Source: Rhodospirillaceae bacterium
GTDB lineage: Bacteria; Pseudomonadota; Alphaproteobacteria; SP197
DNA: 64,000 nucleotides
Assembly: GCA_002722885.1 (NCBI GenBank)
Contig: PBNE01000006.1
Coordinates: 246,977 to 310,976 of the forward strand
Direction of reading: 5' to 3'
Below, piece after piece: positions 9,507 to 18,789 of the stretch. The notes below the pieces were generated by a model. It was not told where the DNA came from and did not search any database. It was given only the letters and a program-made list of their open reading frames with translations. Every line of letters begins with the position of its first letter. Positions within the stretch are counted from its first letter, which is position 1. Both the position numbers and the translations under genes were made by a program.

Positions 9507-11182
9507 GACATCACCGCCATGGCTGGTGCGCCGGCATAGGGTGCTGGCTGGGGCTCCAGTGCGGGGCGTTCGCGGATGGGATCGCTGATCTTCTCTGCCA
9601 TCATCATCACCGTTGCTGCCAGGTTGGCATTGACCACACGCGGCATCGACGAGGCATCGACAACGCGCAACCGCTCGATCCCGTGGACCCGGCCTTGGCT
9701 ATCGGTCACGGTATCGGAACCATTGCCCATACGGCAGGTGCCCGCCAGATGCCAGTTGCCAATCAGCACATGGCGAACCCATTGCGCAATGTCGCTGCGG
9801 CTGCGTGCCTTGCTGCCCGGGCCGATCTCCTCGCCACGCAATCCGTCAAAAGACGAGCTGGCGACAATCGCCCGCGCGCGCTCGACCGCGTCGACCAGGA
9901 GTTCGAGATCGTCGGGCTCTGTGAGATAGGCTGGGTCGATGGATGGCCGTGCAGCGGGATCGGAGGAGCCGAGGCGGATTGTCCCGCGGCTCTGGCACCG
10001 GTTGAGGTTCATGCCCAAACCGAACCCGTGAACGCCGGCCGTCGGTAGCGTTTCATCAAACAGTGCCGGGTAAAGAAAAATCTGCATGTTGGGGCTGGGA
10101 AGATTGCTGGTGGACCGGATGAGCGCACCGGCTTCGAACCCGGTTGTCGCACCAATACCGTCCTTGAACAGGAGCCAGCGCAGACCCGCCGCGAGTTTGC
10201 GGTCGGCACGCATATAGCGGCTATGGCTCACCGGCTGGCGGCAACCGAACGTCACTTGAACCTCGACATGGTCCTCGAGATGGGCGCCGACCGCCGGCAA
10301 ATCAGCCTCAACGGTGATGCCGTTGTCGCCCAAATGGTCAGCAGGGCCGATACCGGAGAGCATCAGGAGGTGTGGCGAACGTATGGCGCCGGCGGAAAGA
10401 ATGACTTCATGCCGGGCCCGGACCTGTCGGAGCTGACCATCGGTCGCATAGGCAACACCGACTGCTCGCCGGTTCTCCAGCACAACGCGATGCGCGGCGG
10501 CACCGGTGAGGATGCGCAAGTTGGGGCGGTCGAGGATGGGATCGAGATAGGCAGTCGATGACGATACGCGTTCTCCGCGGCGGATGGCACGATCGCAGGT
10601 AAAGAAGCCTTCCTGTCGGAAGCCATTGGGATCGTCGGTCAAGCCAGCTTCGTCGTCGTCGCCCGCGGCGACAAACGCCTCCTGCAATCTGCCGTGAATC
10701 TGGGCCTTTGTGGTCACGAAGGGCCCACGTTGGCCGCGATAGGTCGGATCACCGCCGGAGTCGTAGGCCTCGTTGCGTTTGAAATAGGGCAGGACATCGG
10801 CGTAGGCCCAGCCCTTGGCACCCCCTTCGGCCCAGCCGTTGTAGTCGTCGGGATGGCCACGCATGTAGCACATCGCGTTGATGGCCGATGAGCCGCCCAG
10901 CCCCTTGCCGGCAGCGATAAAAACGCGGCGGTTAACCAGTTCGCGCTGGGGCACCGTCTCCAGGCACCAGTTAAGGCCCGGCCGAACAAAATTGATTCCC
11001 GCCGCCGCCGGCATACGCGCAACGATGCCGCGCGGTCTGTTGCCAGCCTCGATCAGCAGGACCGTCCGATCGCTGTCCTCGCTGAGCCGGGCGGCAAGGA
11101 CGCAGCCGGCCGAACCCGCACCGACAATGACATTGTCAAAGCTGGTCTCGTCATCGCGCAGTTCAGTCGTGATGGCGGACAT
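9503..11182 (-). CDS. GMC family FAD-dependent oxidoreductase, second copy
   Basis: Paralogue of the gene downstream, 559 residues from the ATG at 11182; an in-frame TTG at 11200 would add six residues. It has VGAGSAGCVLAARLS for FAD binding, GKGLGGSSAINAMCYMRG as GMC signature, and the catalytic His/Asn region NWHLAGTCRMG and VNANLAAT near the C-terminus. The two copies differ clearly in sequence, so they are probably not functionally redundant. It lies about 85 bases downstream of the solute-binding protein gene and is likely in the same operon. Confidence 0.92.
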   Translation of the reverse strand: MSAITTELRDDETSFDNVIVGAGSAGCVLAARLSEDSDRTVLLIEAGNRPRGIVARMPAAAGINFVRPGLNWCLETVPQRELVNRRVFIAAGKGLGGSSAINAMCYMRGHPDDYNGWAEGGAKGWAYADVLPYFKRNEAYDSGGDPTYRGQRGPFVTTKAQIHGRLQEAFVAAGDDDEAGLTDDPNGFRQEGFFTCDRAIRRGERVSSSTAYLDPILDRPNLRILTGAAAHRVVLENRRAVGVAYATDGQLRQVRARHEVILSAGAIRSPHLLMLSGIGPADHLGDNGITVEADLPAVGAHLEDHVEVQVTFGCRQPVSHSRYMRADRKLAAGLRWLLFKDGIGATTGFEAGALIRSTSNLPSPNMQIFLYPALFDETLPTAGVHGFGLGMNLNRCQSRGTIRLGSSDPAARPSIDPAYLTEPDDLELLVDAVERARAIVASSSFDGLRGEEIGPGSKARSRSDIAQWVRHVLIGNWHLAGTCRMGNGSDTVTDSQGRVHGIERLRVVDASSMPRVVNANLAATVMMMAEKISDPIRERPALEPQPAPYAGAPAMAVMS

Positions 11183-11286
11183 CGCGGACACCCAGCACAA
11201 ACCCGAGAAAGAAATCGGCGGCCGCGCCCCAGGACCTGGAGGCGTCGGCCGCCGATGTAAGGCGGTTATCAGCCGACAGTTGGTCG

Positions 11287-12279
11287 TCAGCCCTGGTGAT
11301 CAATGCCAGCCAACCACTGGTCCTCGACGATATCCCGGTTGGACTCGACCCAGTCCTGAGCCATGGCAGCCGCATCCTCGCCGTCAGCCGAGATGCGTTT
11401 GATCCATTCGCTCATGATGGCGTCGGTGATCTCGAGCTGGCTCATGAACTTCGCCACATCGGGCGCAGTTTCTTCGAGTGATTGCGCATAGGCCATGTGG
11501 ACGGGAACGTTGGGTTGCGCACACGTGATCTCGCTGTTCTCGAACCAGTCGGGATCCTCGCTCTGCTGGATGAAATTGTGGCAATCCTCCGAATAGGCGG
11601 GCTCGTTGAGTGCGCGCAGATCGTAGGCACCGAAGATCCATTCCGGCGTGTAGTAGTAGAACAGAACGGGTTCTTCCTTCTTGTAGGCGGCATCGAGCAT
11701 GCCCTCAAAGACGGGCACCTCGACGATGACCGGCTCCCAGTACTCGTCGAACCCCATCGACTTGGCCTTGACGGCATTGTAGTCGACGCTCTGCCAACCG
11801 GCGGCGCCGGTCCAGTACTCGCCCTTGCCGTTACCGTCGGTGTCGAACAGCTTGGCGATTTCGGGATCGTTCATCTGTGAGATGTCGGTGATGCCGTGGG
11901 CTTCCTGAATGTAACCTGGCACAAACACACCTTCTGTACCCAGGTAGGGAACGGCGTTGACGCGCACCGTCTCCTTGGAACCAGGTGCGATGTATTCGTT
12001 CCATTGTGCGGTGAGCTGGACCGTCCACATGTCGGGGAAGATATCGACGGTGCCGTCGTTCCTTGCCATGCCTGCGAAGAGGGCTACCTCGTCGCCGCCG
12101 ATGATCGCAGTATCCTCACCGAGATAGTCCTCCACGATCACCTTGATGACCTGGGCTGCACCCGATGAGCCGGCCCAATTGAGCTCCGCAATTTCGATTG
12201 TTTCGGCACTTGCCGATTGGCCGGCAGCCGCAATCCCAAGGGCCGCCGACACGGCCATGCCTGATACCCAGCGTTTCAT
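11287..12279 (-). CDS. Glycine betaine/proline-type ABC transporter substrate-binding protein
   Basis: Periplasmic binding protein of the OpuAC/ProX type, 330 residues, with a Sec signal peptide (positive MKRW start, cleavage near SASA-ET at about residue 25). ETIEIAELNWAGSSGAAQV and the NDGTVDIFPDMW segment match this family, which binds betaines or related quaternary amines in a Trp-rich pocket. Tryptophans occur throughout the mature protein, as expected for such a pocket. The permease (16093) and ATPase (17499) of the presumed same transporter are several kilobases away and in other orientations. Confidence 0.9.
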   Translation of the reverse strand: MKRWVSGMAVSAALGIAAAGQSASAETIEIAELNWAGSSGAAQVIKVIVEDYLGEDTAIIGGDEVALFAGMARNDGTVDIFPDMWTVQLTAQWNEYIAPGSKETVRVNAVPYLGTEGVFVPGYIQEAHGITDISQMNDPEIAKLFDTDGNGKGEYWTGAAGWQSVDYNAVKAKSMGFDEYWEPVIVEVPVFEGMLDAAYKKEEPVLFYYYTPEWIFGAYDLRALNEPAYSEDCHNFIQQSEDPDWFENSEITCAQPNVPVHMAYAQSLEETAPDVAKFMSQLEITDAIMSEWIKRISADGEDAAAMAQDWVESNRDIVEDQWLAGIDHQG

Positions 12280-12350
12280 GATCGCCTCCTCATGCGATTT
12301 GTTGACAATGTTTGTTTCCCTCGTGGTCGGTCATACGGCGTCCTGTGCCG

Positions 12351-12364
12351 CAATTACCCAATTG
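12351..12364. promoter_or_regulatory. Short palindrome upstream of the binding-protein gene
   Basis: CAATT-ACCC-AATTG is a perfect 5-bp inverted repeat about 70 bases upstream of the binding-protein start, in a 132-base spacer. It could be an operator for the locus regulator. Support is only the symmetry and position. Confidence 0.25.
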
Positions 12365-12411
12365 TCGCCGTCCGAGGGTGCGGCGTCGGGCATATCGATC
12401 AATGCTTGTGG

Positions 12412-13314
12412 TCATGCGGCGGCTTCCTTCCTGTCTGCAAGGGCTGCCTCCAGCAGGCGAAGCCGGTCCATGGTGATCGCCGCGGTGGATACGGGATCGC
12501 CGCCCAGAAGTTGTTCGTGCAAGCCGTACGTTTCGAACAGCGCGACCATCGGCCCGTCATAGCCGACCGTCTCCAGCGCTTCGAACAACCGGCGCCAGTC
12601 GACAATGCCGTCGCCAATGAGCGGGAAGGTAAAGTGGCGACCTTCAGTGCCCGGCGTGCCGAAGACATCCTTCAGCTCGACATGGTGGATGGCTGCGCCG
12701 AGCTGTCCAATGGTCCAGGCGACATCGTTACCGTAGAGCGCGAAATGACTGGGATCGTAGTTGATGGCGAAAGCCGCAGAGGCGCCGAAGCGCTCAATCA
12801 CCGGCAATGACGCGAAGTAGTCGTTTGCTACGGTGCCGACACAGGGCTTGAACGCAAGCGTGACCTTCTGCGCCTCGGCATGGCCGAGAACGGAGTCGAG
12901 TGCGGTAAAGACCCGGCGCCAGGCTTCGCCTGCTTCGATGCCGTCATAGAGGCTGGGAGCCTCTGGATCCCAGCTGTCGGGGCCTGCATAGATGCCGACC
13001 ATGCCGATGCCACGATCAGCCGCAGCGTCGATGATTCGAAGGGTCAGATCGACCGCCTCCTGGCGCTGCACGTCGTCACCCGTGACGAAGTCGGCCATAG
13101 CCAGGATCTGGGATATCTCCAGGCCCGCTGCTGTCGTCGCGTCGGCCAGGGCTGCAACGGCGCGATCGATATGGTCGCCGGCGGAACAGAAGTCGGGTGT
13201 CCATTCGATATGACGATAGCCGAGCGCGGCAAGTTCGCCGGCGATCCGCGCAGGCTCCCAGCCTTCGAAACCGGGCGTCGTCGCATAACCCCATCGTTCG
13301 GCCAGCTGCTTCAT
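12412..13314 (-). CDS. Sugar phosphate isomerase/epimerase family protein (xylose-isomerase-like TIM barrel)
   Basis: A 300-residue AP-endonuclease-2/xylose-isomerase-like barrel. The start at 13314 is taken because it overlaps the upstream SDR stop by four bases (ATGA) and gives MKQLAERWGY; the longer open frame to 13626 is spurious. Likely metal-binding positions lie in INYDPSHFALYG, HHVELKD and VALFETYG, as in hydroxypyruvate isomerase/IolE/IolI relatives. It probably acts on a keto- or hydroxy-sugar intermediate together with the adjacent SDR. Confidence 0.85.
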   Translation of the reverse strand: MKQLAERWGYATTPGFEGWEPARIAGELAALGYRHIEWTPDFCSAGDHIDRAVAALADATTAAGLEISQILAMADFVTGDDVQRQEAVDLTLRIIDAAADRGIGMVGIYAGPDSWDPEAPSLYDGIEAGEAWRRVFTALDSVLGHAEAQKVTLAFKPCVGTVANDYFASLPVIERFGASAAFAINYDPSHFALYGNDVAWTIGQLGAAIHHVELKDVFGTPGTEGRHFTFPLIGDGIVDWRRLFEALETVGYDGPMVALFETYGLHEQLLGGDPVSTAAITMDRLRLLEAALADRKEAAA

Positions 13315-14096
13315 ACAAAACCTCCGTCGACGACAAAGCTCTGGCCGGTGATGCCACTTGAATCGTCGGCGGCGGCGAACAGCGCCATGCGGGCGATATC
13401 GGCCGGCACCAGCCGGCGCTTGATCGTCTGCCGCTCGAACTGTTCGCGTTCGGCCTCCGGCGTCAACCACAGCTCGACTTGGCGTTCGGTCATGATCCAG
13501 CCGGGCACGATGACGTTGACTCGGATGTTGTCCGGCCCCATGTCGCGGGCCAGCGATCGAGTCAGTCCGATCACCCCGGCCTTGGCCGTGGTGTAGCCGG
13601 CATAACCGCCTTCGCCGATCATCCATGTCGTCGAGCTCAGGTTGACGATCGCCCCACCGCGAGCTTCGCGCATGATCGGGTGCGCGGCCTGGGAGGCGAA
13701 AAACTGATGGCGCAGGTTGATCGCCATCCGATTGTCCCAGTATTCCGGCGTCACGGACTGAAAATCATGTCGATCGTCGTTGCCGGCGTTGTTGATCAAG
13801 ACGCGCAATGGCCCCAGCCGATCGCCAAGTCCTCCGATGGCGGTACGCAGCGCGGTGATGTCGGTGAGATCGCAATGGACGAAGATCGGTGCATGGCGCG
13901 CATTTGGTGTCAACCGAGCGACCAAGGCCTCGGCTGCCTCGTCGGCGATATCCAAAAACGCGACTCGCGAGCCCTGGTCGACAAAATGTTCCACAAGGCC
14001 GGCGCCGATGCCCGAACCGCCACCGGTCACCAAAACCGCACGGTCGACCAGGCTGGGGTAACGGGCGTCGTCGCTGCTTCGGGTCGTTGCCGTCAT
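13311..14096 (-). CDS. Short-chain dehydrogenase/reductase (SDR)
   Basis: Classical SDR of 261 residues. It has the nucleotide-binding TGGGSGIG near residue 25, INNAGNDD, the catalytic Ser in NLSSTTWM, and YTTAK as the Tyr/Lys pair. The SSTTWM..GG..YTTAKAG arrangement is common in sugar and polyol dehydrogenases. The stop overlaps the start of the isomerase gene. Upstream, 28 bases away, is the VOC gene, so VOC-SDR-isomerase-binding protein-GMC-GMC probably form one long minus-strand unit. Confidence 0.92.
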   Translation of the reverse strand: MTATTRSSDDARYPSLVDRAVLVTGGGSGIGAGLVEHFVDQGSRVAFLDIADEAAEALVARLTPNARHAPIFVHCDLTDITALRTAIGGLGDRLGPLRVLINNAGNDDRHDFQSVTPEYWDNRMAINLRHQFFASQAAHPIMREARGGAIVNLSSTTWMIGEGGYAGYTTAKAGVIGLTRSLARDMGPDNIRVNVIVPGWIMTERQVELWLTPEAEREQFERQTIKRRLVPADIARMALFAAADDSSGITGQSFVVDGGFV

Positions 14097-14123
14097 GATG
14101 TGAACTGCTGGGCTGGCATGGCG

Positions 14124-14525
14124 CTAGGTCGCCCGATTTCGGATCAGATCCGCAGCCGAGGCGTTGCTGATCTCAAGCCCAATACCGTCGGGATCGCTCA
14201 GAAAAACCTGTTCGGCATCCAATTCCGGCACGGTCGCCGTCTCAAAGGCGATGCCGCGGTCGGCCAGACGCTCCTTGACGCTCACCAGGTCGTTAACGGC
14301 AAACGCAATGTGGTCGAGCGCGGAATTCGGGGCATCGTCAGCGTCGCGGCCGGCGTAGAGGTGGATCACAGGCCGCTCCTGATCATCGTAGAGCCAAGCC
14401 CCGGGCGGGCCGTCGAAGGGCGGTCGGTAACCACTTTCCAGGTCGAGAACGGTGGCGTAGAACCGCCGCGAAACCTCAAGGTCACGGCAGTGAATCGTGA
14501 TGTGATCCAGAGCCAACTGTGCCAC
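14124..14525 (-). CDS. VOC family protein (glyoxalase/dioxygenase fold)
   Basis: A 133-residue vicinal-oxygen-chelate protein with the expected metal-ligand positions: His in LDHITIHCRDL (about residue 7), His in ALDHIAFAVND (about 70) and Glu in IGLEISN (about 121). The family includes glyoxalase I, extradiol dioxygenases and epimerases; the reaction here is unknown. It is the first gene of the minus-strand catabolic group, and its start faces the divergent regulator gene across 178 bases. Confidence 0.88.
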   Translation of the reverse strand: MAQLALDHITIHCRDLEVSRRFYATVLDLESGYRPPFDGPPGAWLYDDQERPVIHLYAGRDADDAPNSALDHIAFAVNDLVSVKERLADRGIAFETATVPELDAEQVFLSDPDGIGLEISNASAADLIRNRAT

Positions 14526-14598
14526 GGGTCGTCGACCGCCTCCCTATGTTGCGGGTCGGAATGCTTCGACCAGCGTCCCCGACCACAAAAAAAACGTG

Positions 14599-14677
14599 GA
14601 CCAATAGAAAATTGGTGTCAACTTGAAGCGCACGCTTCTGCAAGAATGAGCAGGTCTTTGTCAGTGAGGTGACCAAT
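14599..14677. promoter_or_regulatory. Candidate operator region between VOC and regulator genes
   Basis: ACCAAT-N5-ATTGGT (14600-14616) is a perfect inverted repeat in the divergent promoter region. A second GACCAAT is at 14671-14677, just before the regulator start. The same octamer, GACCAATT, recurs on the opposite strand at 20619-20626 upstream of the hydroxyacid dehydrogenase gene. These are plausible binding sites for the GntR/IclR-type regulator, based on position and repetition only. Confidence 0.4.
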
Positions 14678-14703
14678 TCCAGCAACGGTCCTTATCGGCT
14701 AAA

Positions 14704-16017
14704 ATGTACCGAAAGGGGCTCCTTCGAGGTGAAAATGTGACTCGTCGCAATGAGGTTCTGCAGCGACTTCGGGTACTGATCGAAAGCGACCGGTATCCGG
14801 CTGGAAAGCGGTTGCCGCCGGAACGCGAGCTCGCCGCGGACATGGCGGTGAGCCGGGGCGCCCTGCGCCGCGCCTTGGCCATATTGGAAGGCGAAGGCTT
14901 GGTCTGGCGCCACGTTGGCAAGGGTACGTTTGTTGGCCGGCGGCCTGATGCTGCAGACGAATTCCTGTTCGCCGGGTCGTCCCTGCAAAGCGCCGAAAGC
15001 GTTCTTGAGGTGCGCTCGATCCTGGAACCGGCGGTTGCCAGGATTGCCGCCGAGCGCGCTTCGAGCACCGACCTGACTCGAATGAAATCGCACCTTCAGG
15101 CCGCAAAGAGTGTCAGCGACACCGAGGCGTTTAACCACTGTTGCGACATGATTCATCGCTCGCTCGCTCGCGCGACGCACAACTCGATCTTGCTCAGACT
15201 CTATGATGCCTTGAGCCCGATTCGCTCGTTGGCCCATGCGGTAGGGGAGGATGTCGAGTTGTCGCCGGCCGAAATGGACATGTATTGGCGCGAACACGCC
15301 GACATTGTCGATGCGGTCATCGTCAAAGACGCGGCTGCGGCCGAAACTGCCATGAGGCGTCACATCGGTCAGGTCTGGACGGATACGTCGAGCACGACGG
15401 ACCTTGGCCCGGGCGACCAGACAGGTGTCACTGTACCATCCTTGTCGGCACTCGAATCCGTGCTCTTCCGGCCGGTCCTACTGGAACTTGCCGATCGCTT
15501 TGGTGAAACGGCCTTTCTTGCAACCCTTAAGGGTCATGAAGTCGAGATTATGGACGCGGCGATGCCGCGAACGGGCATGCAGACGTCGATCTATCCAGGA
15601 TTGGGACCGCGGCCGGTCGATCGTTGTGCTGCGGCAAAGGCGATCGTTGCCTTTCTGCCCCCGGACTTGCGCCATGCGGTTGTGCGCTCAACCACCGACG
15701 AAGACTGTGATCGCGCCGCACTTGAGCGGGAGTTGGACGAGGTCCGCGAAGAACGTTTCGCCCGCGCGGACGAAACCCTGGGAACCGGAACCTACAGCCT
15801 TGCCGTTCCGGTCGGACTGAACGGTGGCACGGTCCGATTCAGCATCGGGTTGATTGGAACCAAGGCGCGGATGGGCGCGGTGGGAAACATTGTCTATGTG
15901 AACGGCATCACCCAGGCGATCGAGGCCACAATCGGCCGGCTCGACGACGTGCTGACCGCATTGAAGCCCTATCTCGTTGCCAGCGAAGACACCGCATCGG
16001 CATTGCAGGCGTCGTGA
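14704..16017 (+). CDS. Fused transcriptional regulator: GntR/FCD N-terminus plus IclR-type effector domain
   Basis: A 437-residue regulator with an unusual architecture. Residues about 12-80 are a GntR winged helix (GKRLPPERELAADMAVSRGA, then GKGTFVG). Residues about 95-230 are an FCD ligand domain with His positions in DMIHRSLA and RRHIGQVW. From about 245 to 425 the protein looks like an IclR effector domain: ETAFLATLKGHEVEIMDAA, then CAAAKAIVAFLP, then LGTGTYSLAVPVGLNGG. Typical GntR/FCD proteins stop near 230-250 residues. It is placed centrally between divergent catabolic and transport genes, so it probably controls them. Confidence 0.85.
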   Translation: MYRKGLLRGENVTRRNEVLQRLRVLIESDRYPAGKRLPPERELAADMAVSRGALRRALAILEGEGLVWRHVGKGTFVGRRPDAADEFLFAGSSLQSAESVLEVRSILEPAVARIAAERASSTDLTRMKSHLQAAKSVSDTEAFNHCCDMIHRSLARATHNSILLRLYDALSPIRSLAHAVGEDVELSPAEMDMYWREHADIVDAVIVKDAAAAETAMRRHIGQVWTDTSSTTDLGPGDQTGVTVPSLSALESVLFRPVLLELADRFGETAFLATLKGHEVEIMDAAMPRTGMQTSIYPGLGPRPVDRCAAAKAIVAFLPPDLRHAVVRSTTDEDCDRAALERELDEVREERFARADETLGTGTYSLAVPVGLNGGTVRFSIGLIGTKARMGAVGNIVYVNGITQAIEATIGRLDDVLTALKPYLVASEDTASALQAS

Positions 16018-16092
16018 CGCGCATGCAGTGAACGATTGTCCAGCGATTTGCCTCATCGCTTCCCAGGCGAGCGGCGCTCCATGGAGAAAACT

Positions 16093-17463
16093 ATGACATC
16101 CGTTGCTCCTTCATCTGACTCGATGCCCAGTCGGATCGACCGATCCGATCTCGACGCGTTCATAGGTGCTGGTGCCGACAGCTATGCCATGCGTCTCGAG
16201 ATGGTAGCGCGCGGAGGCCGTGGCTCTGTCCACTGGCACGCCGCCGGCATTGGCCCGCTTTGGGCGGCATGGCGCCGCTGCTGGATCCTGTTCTGGCCGT
16301 CGCTTGCCGTCGACACCGCCGCATTGGCCCTGGTCGCAAGCGCCATCGGCACGCCAGTGGATGAAGGACGTGATGGTGCGTCGAGTTTGTTGCTGATCGC
16401 GCTCGTGTTGCTGGTTGTCGGAAGAATGGCGCTCGGTCGCTTTGCCTATCTCGGTCTGTGGAAACTCTATCTGCGTTGGCGCCAGGGAGATGGACACGAT
16501 TGCGCCCCCTCTATGGCTAGCCTCATGGCTGGCCTTGTGGCGCTGCTTGGATTCGCTGGCGTCGCCGTGCTTCATTTTGGTCAGGTCGCATGGGTGGGGT
16601 TCCTCGCCGAATTCCCAACCGATCCGCAGATCCAACGGAGTGTCGCCGGCGGGATCGACCGGGTCGTCGACTGGATGACCATTCAGTTCGACGCAGTGTT
16701 TGGCGCCATTACAATTGCCGTGCGTGAGCTGCTCAATCTGCTCGAGGCCATCTTCATCGGGTTGCCTTGGCCGATTGTCTGCGGCGTGACGATCCTGCTG
16801 GCGTGGCGATTGGGAGGCTGGAAGGTTGCGCTTTTTGCGGCTGTGTCGCTCTTCTATCTCGGCATCTTCAATTACTGGGAAAAGAGCATGAGTACGCTGT
16901 CGCTGGTCGGGGCGTCGGCGTTCTTTTGTATCGTGGCAGGCGCGCCGCTCGGCATTCTTTGCGGCAAGCGGCCGCGCCTCTACAACGCGATCAGACCGGT
17001 ACTCGACATCATGCAGGTGATGCCGACCTTCGTTTATCTCATTCCTGCCGTCGCCTTCTTTTCGATCGGAAAGCCGCCGGGTGTCTTGGCAACGGTCATC
17101 TTTGCCATGCCGCCGATGGTTCGTCTGACGGCGCTCGGCATCCAGCAGGTGCCGGAAAGTGTGCGCGAGGCCGGCACCGCCTTTGGCGCCGGGCCGTGGC
17201 AGTTGTTGGCCAAGATTGAACTGCCTCTGGCAATTCCGTCGATCATGACCGGTGTAAATCAGACCATCATGATGTGCCTATCGATGGTGATCGTCGCATC
17301 GATGATCGGCGCCGGCGGTCTGGGCTATGACGTCTTGGTTGCCTTGCGTCATCTGAAGACCGGGGAAGGCTTTCTGGCCGGCATGGCGATTGTGGTCTGC
17401 GCAATGATGCTCGACCGGATTATCCAGGGTGGCGGCAAGAGCCGACAGCGAGTTCGCAGGTGA
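16093..17463 (+). CDS. Betaine/proline-type ABC transporter permease (ProW-like)
   Basis: Inner-membrane permease of 456 residues. The start at 16093 has GGAG (16083-16086) at good spacing; an in-frame ATG at 16081 is possible. The C-terminal half is the BPD_transp_1 domain, with the EAA-type loop around QQVPESVREAGTAFGAGPWQ and IELPLAIPSIMTGVNQ. The N-terminal ~200 residues add extra membrane segments, as in ProW-type proteins. It lies 75 bases after the regulator gene and converges on the ATPase gene. Confidence 0.9.
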   Translation: MTSVAPSSDSMPSRIDRSDLDAFIGAGADSYAMRLEMVARGGRGSVHWHAAGIGPLWAAWRRCWILFWPSLAVDTAALALVASAIGTPVDEGRDGASSLLLIALVLLVVGRMALGRFAYLGLWKLYLRWRQGDGHDCAPSMASLMAGLVALLGFAGVAVLHFGQVAWVGFLAEFPTDPQIQRSVAGGIDRVVDWMTIQFDAVFGAITIAVRELLNLLEAIFIGLPWPIVCGVTILLAWRLGGWKVALFAAVSLFYLGIFNYWEKSMSTLSLVGASAFFCIVAGAPLGILCGKRPRLYNAIRPVLDIMQVMPTFVYLIPAVAFFSIGKPPGVLATVIFAMPPMVRLTALGIQQVPESVREAGTAFGAGPWQLLAKIELPLAIPSIMTGVNQTIMMCLSMVIVASMIGAGGLGYDVLVALRHLKTGEGFLAGMAIVVCAMMLDRIIQGGGKSRQRVRR

Positions 17464-17498
17464 GCCGTCGGATAGTCCGATCAGACAAACGAGTCGCT

Positions 17499-18575
17499 TC
17501 AATTGTGCCCTTGGATCGCCAAAAGCAGGGTCTTCTTGGTGATGACTCCGACCCGAACGCCATTGTCTTCGACCACAATGGGTTCATCCGTCGTGACGGC
17601 AACGCCGATGAGCCGGTCAAGATCGGCTTGAGGCGTGACGCTGGGCGCATCGTCGTGATCGTTGACGGGTGTTCTGTCGGTCAGCGGCTCCATAATGGTG
17701 CCGGCAGTGACCAGTTTGAGGCGCGAGATTCCCTGGACGAAGGCCTCGACGTAATCGTCAGCAGGATTGAGCACAATCTGTTCGGGGCTCCCGACCTGGA
17801 TCACCTGACCGTCCTTCATGATTGCGATGCGGTGGCCGAGCCGGATCGCCTCATCAAGGTCGTGGGTAATGAAAACGGTGGTCTTGCGGTAAGTCGCGGA
17901 GAGGTCGAGAAACTGGTCCTGTAACTGCCGCCGGATCAACGGATCCAGCGCGCTGAAGGGTTCGTCCATCAAAAGGACATGCGGATCAGATGCCAGCGCT
18001 CGAGCCAGGCCAACCCGTTGCTGCATGCCGCCCGAAAGCTCATCGGGATGGCGATCGCCCCAGCCCTCAAGCTGAACGGCACTCAGTATTTCCTCTATAC
18101 GGGTCCAGCGCACGTCGCGCGGTGTGTTGCGCAGTTCAAGACCCAAACCAATATTGCCTCGCACGGTGCGGTGCGGCAGCAAGGCCATATTCTGGAACAC
18201 CATGCCGATGCGTTCGTTGCGTAACCGGCGCAACTCGGTCTCGGCCATGCGGCTAACATCCTGCCCGTCGATAAAGATCCGACCGGCGCTTGGTTCGATC
18301 AGACGATTGATGTGCCGCACCAGAGTCGATTTGCCGCTGCCCGAAAGACCCATAACGCAGAAGATCTCGCCCGGCTTGACGTCGAGGCTCACGCCCGAGA
18401 CGGCGACGACGCACTGGTGGCGGGCGAGGGCTTCATCCTTGCCCAACCGGTCACGGATAACGGTGTCGATATCGACCTGGCGATCGCCGAACACCTTCCA
18501 GAGATCCTCGCAGACAATGACCGGTCTTTCGGGAGTTTCCACGGTATCCATTTCGACAGGCACCATTGATCGCAC
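17499..18575 (-). CDS. Betaine/proline-type ABC transporter ATP-binding protein (ProV-like)
   Basis: ATPase of 358 residues with Walker A GLSGSGKST, Q-loop VFQNMALLPHRTV, signature LSGGMQQRVGLARAL, Walker B HVLLMDEPFSALD and H-loop VFITHD. The N-terminal insert between residues 25 and 55 (DRLGKDEALARH) is typical of ProV/OpuAA, and the C-terminal ~80 residues resemble the CBS-like regulatory tail. The longest start is GTG 18575; ATGs at 18566 and 18551 are alternatives with no better ribosome site. It is transcribed toward the permease gene rather than with it. Confidence 0.9.
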   Translation of the reverse strand: MRSMVPVEMDTVETPERPVIVCEDLWKVFGDRQVDIDTVIRDRLGKDEALARHQCVVAVSGVSLDVKPGEIFCVMGLSGSGKSTLVRHINRLIEPSAGRIFIDGQDVSRMAETELRRLRNERIGMVFQNMALLPHRTVRGNIGLGLELRNTPRDVRWTRIEEILSAVQLEGWGDRHPDELSGGMQQRVGLARALASDPHVLLMDEPFSALDPLIRRQLQDQFLDLSATYRKTTVFITHDLDEAIRLGHRIAIMKDGQVIQVGSPEQIVLNPADDYVEAFVQGISRLKLVTAGTIMEPLTDRTPVNDHDDAPSVTPQADLDRLIGVAVTTDEPIVVEDNGVRVGVITKKTLLLAIQGHN

Positions 18576-18633
18576 GCAAGAAGCGCGTTCGCCATCGCAG
18601 AAAGAGCCGACGATCGAGGGGTGATCGGACGGG

Positions 18634-18649
18634 GGATCGAAAATGATCC
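18634..18649. promoter_or_regulatory. Palindrome in the divergent spacer upstream of the ATPase and gamma-GT genes
   Basis: GGATC-GAAAAT-GATCC is a perfect 5-bp inverted repeat in the roughly 215-base spacer between the ATPase start (18575, minus) and the gamma-glutamyltransferase start (18790, plus). It may be an operator shared by both, but it differs from the ACCAAT/ATTGGT element at 14600. Confidence 0.25.
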
Positions 18650-18789
18650 AATCGTCCTAGGGTGTCAATTGGGCCCGGATTCGGGCGGGTATGTTCGATG
18701 GACAGCGAACCGGAATGAGCCATAATTGCAATGGTCCATTTTCGTCGCTGCATTCTTCGGGCAACGAAGACACGGGACGCGGAGCAGAC

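Noticed and set aside
8100..9539. 479-codon open frame antisense to the first GMC oxidoreductase
   Set aside because: Shadow of a long GC-rich gene; no family features and no ribosome site.
13479..14672. 397-codon plus-strand frame across SDR and VOC genes
   Set aside because: It crosses two well-supported genes and their spacer and shows no domain of its own.
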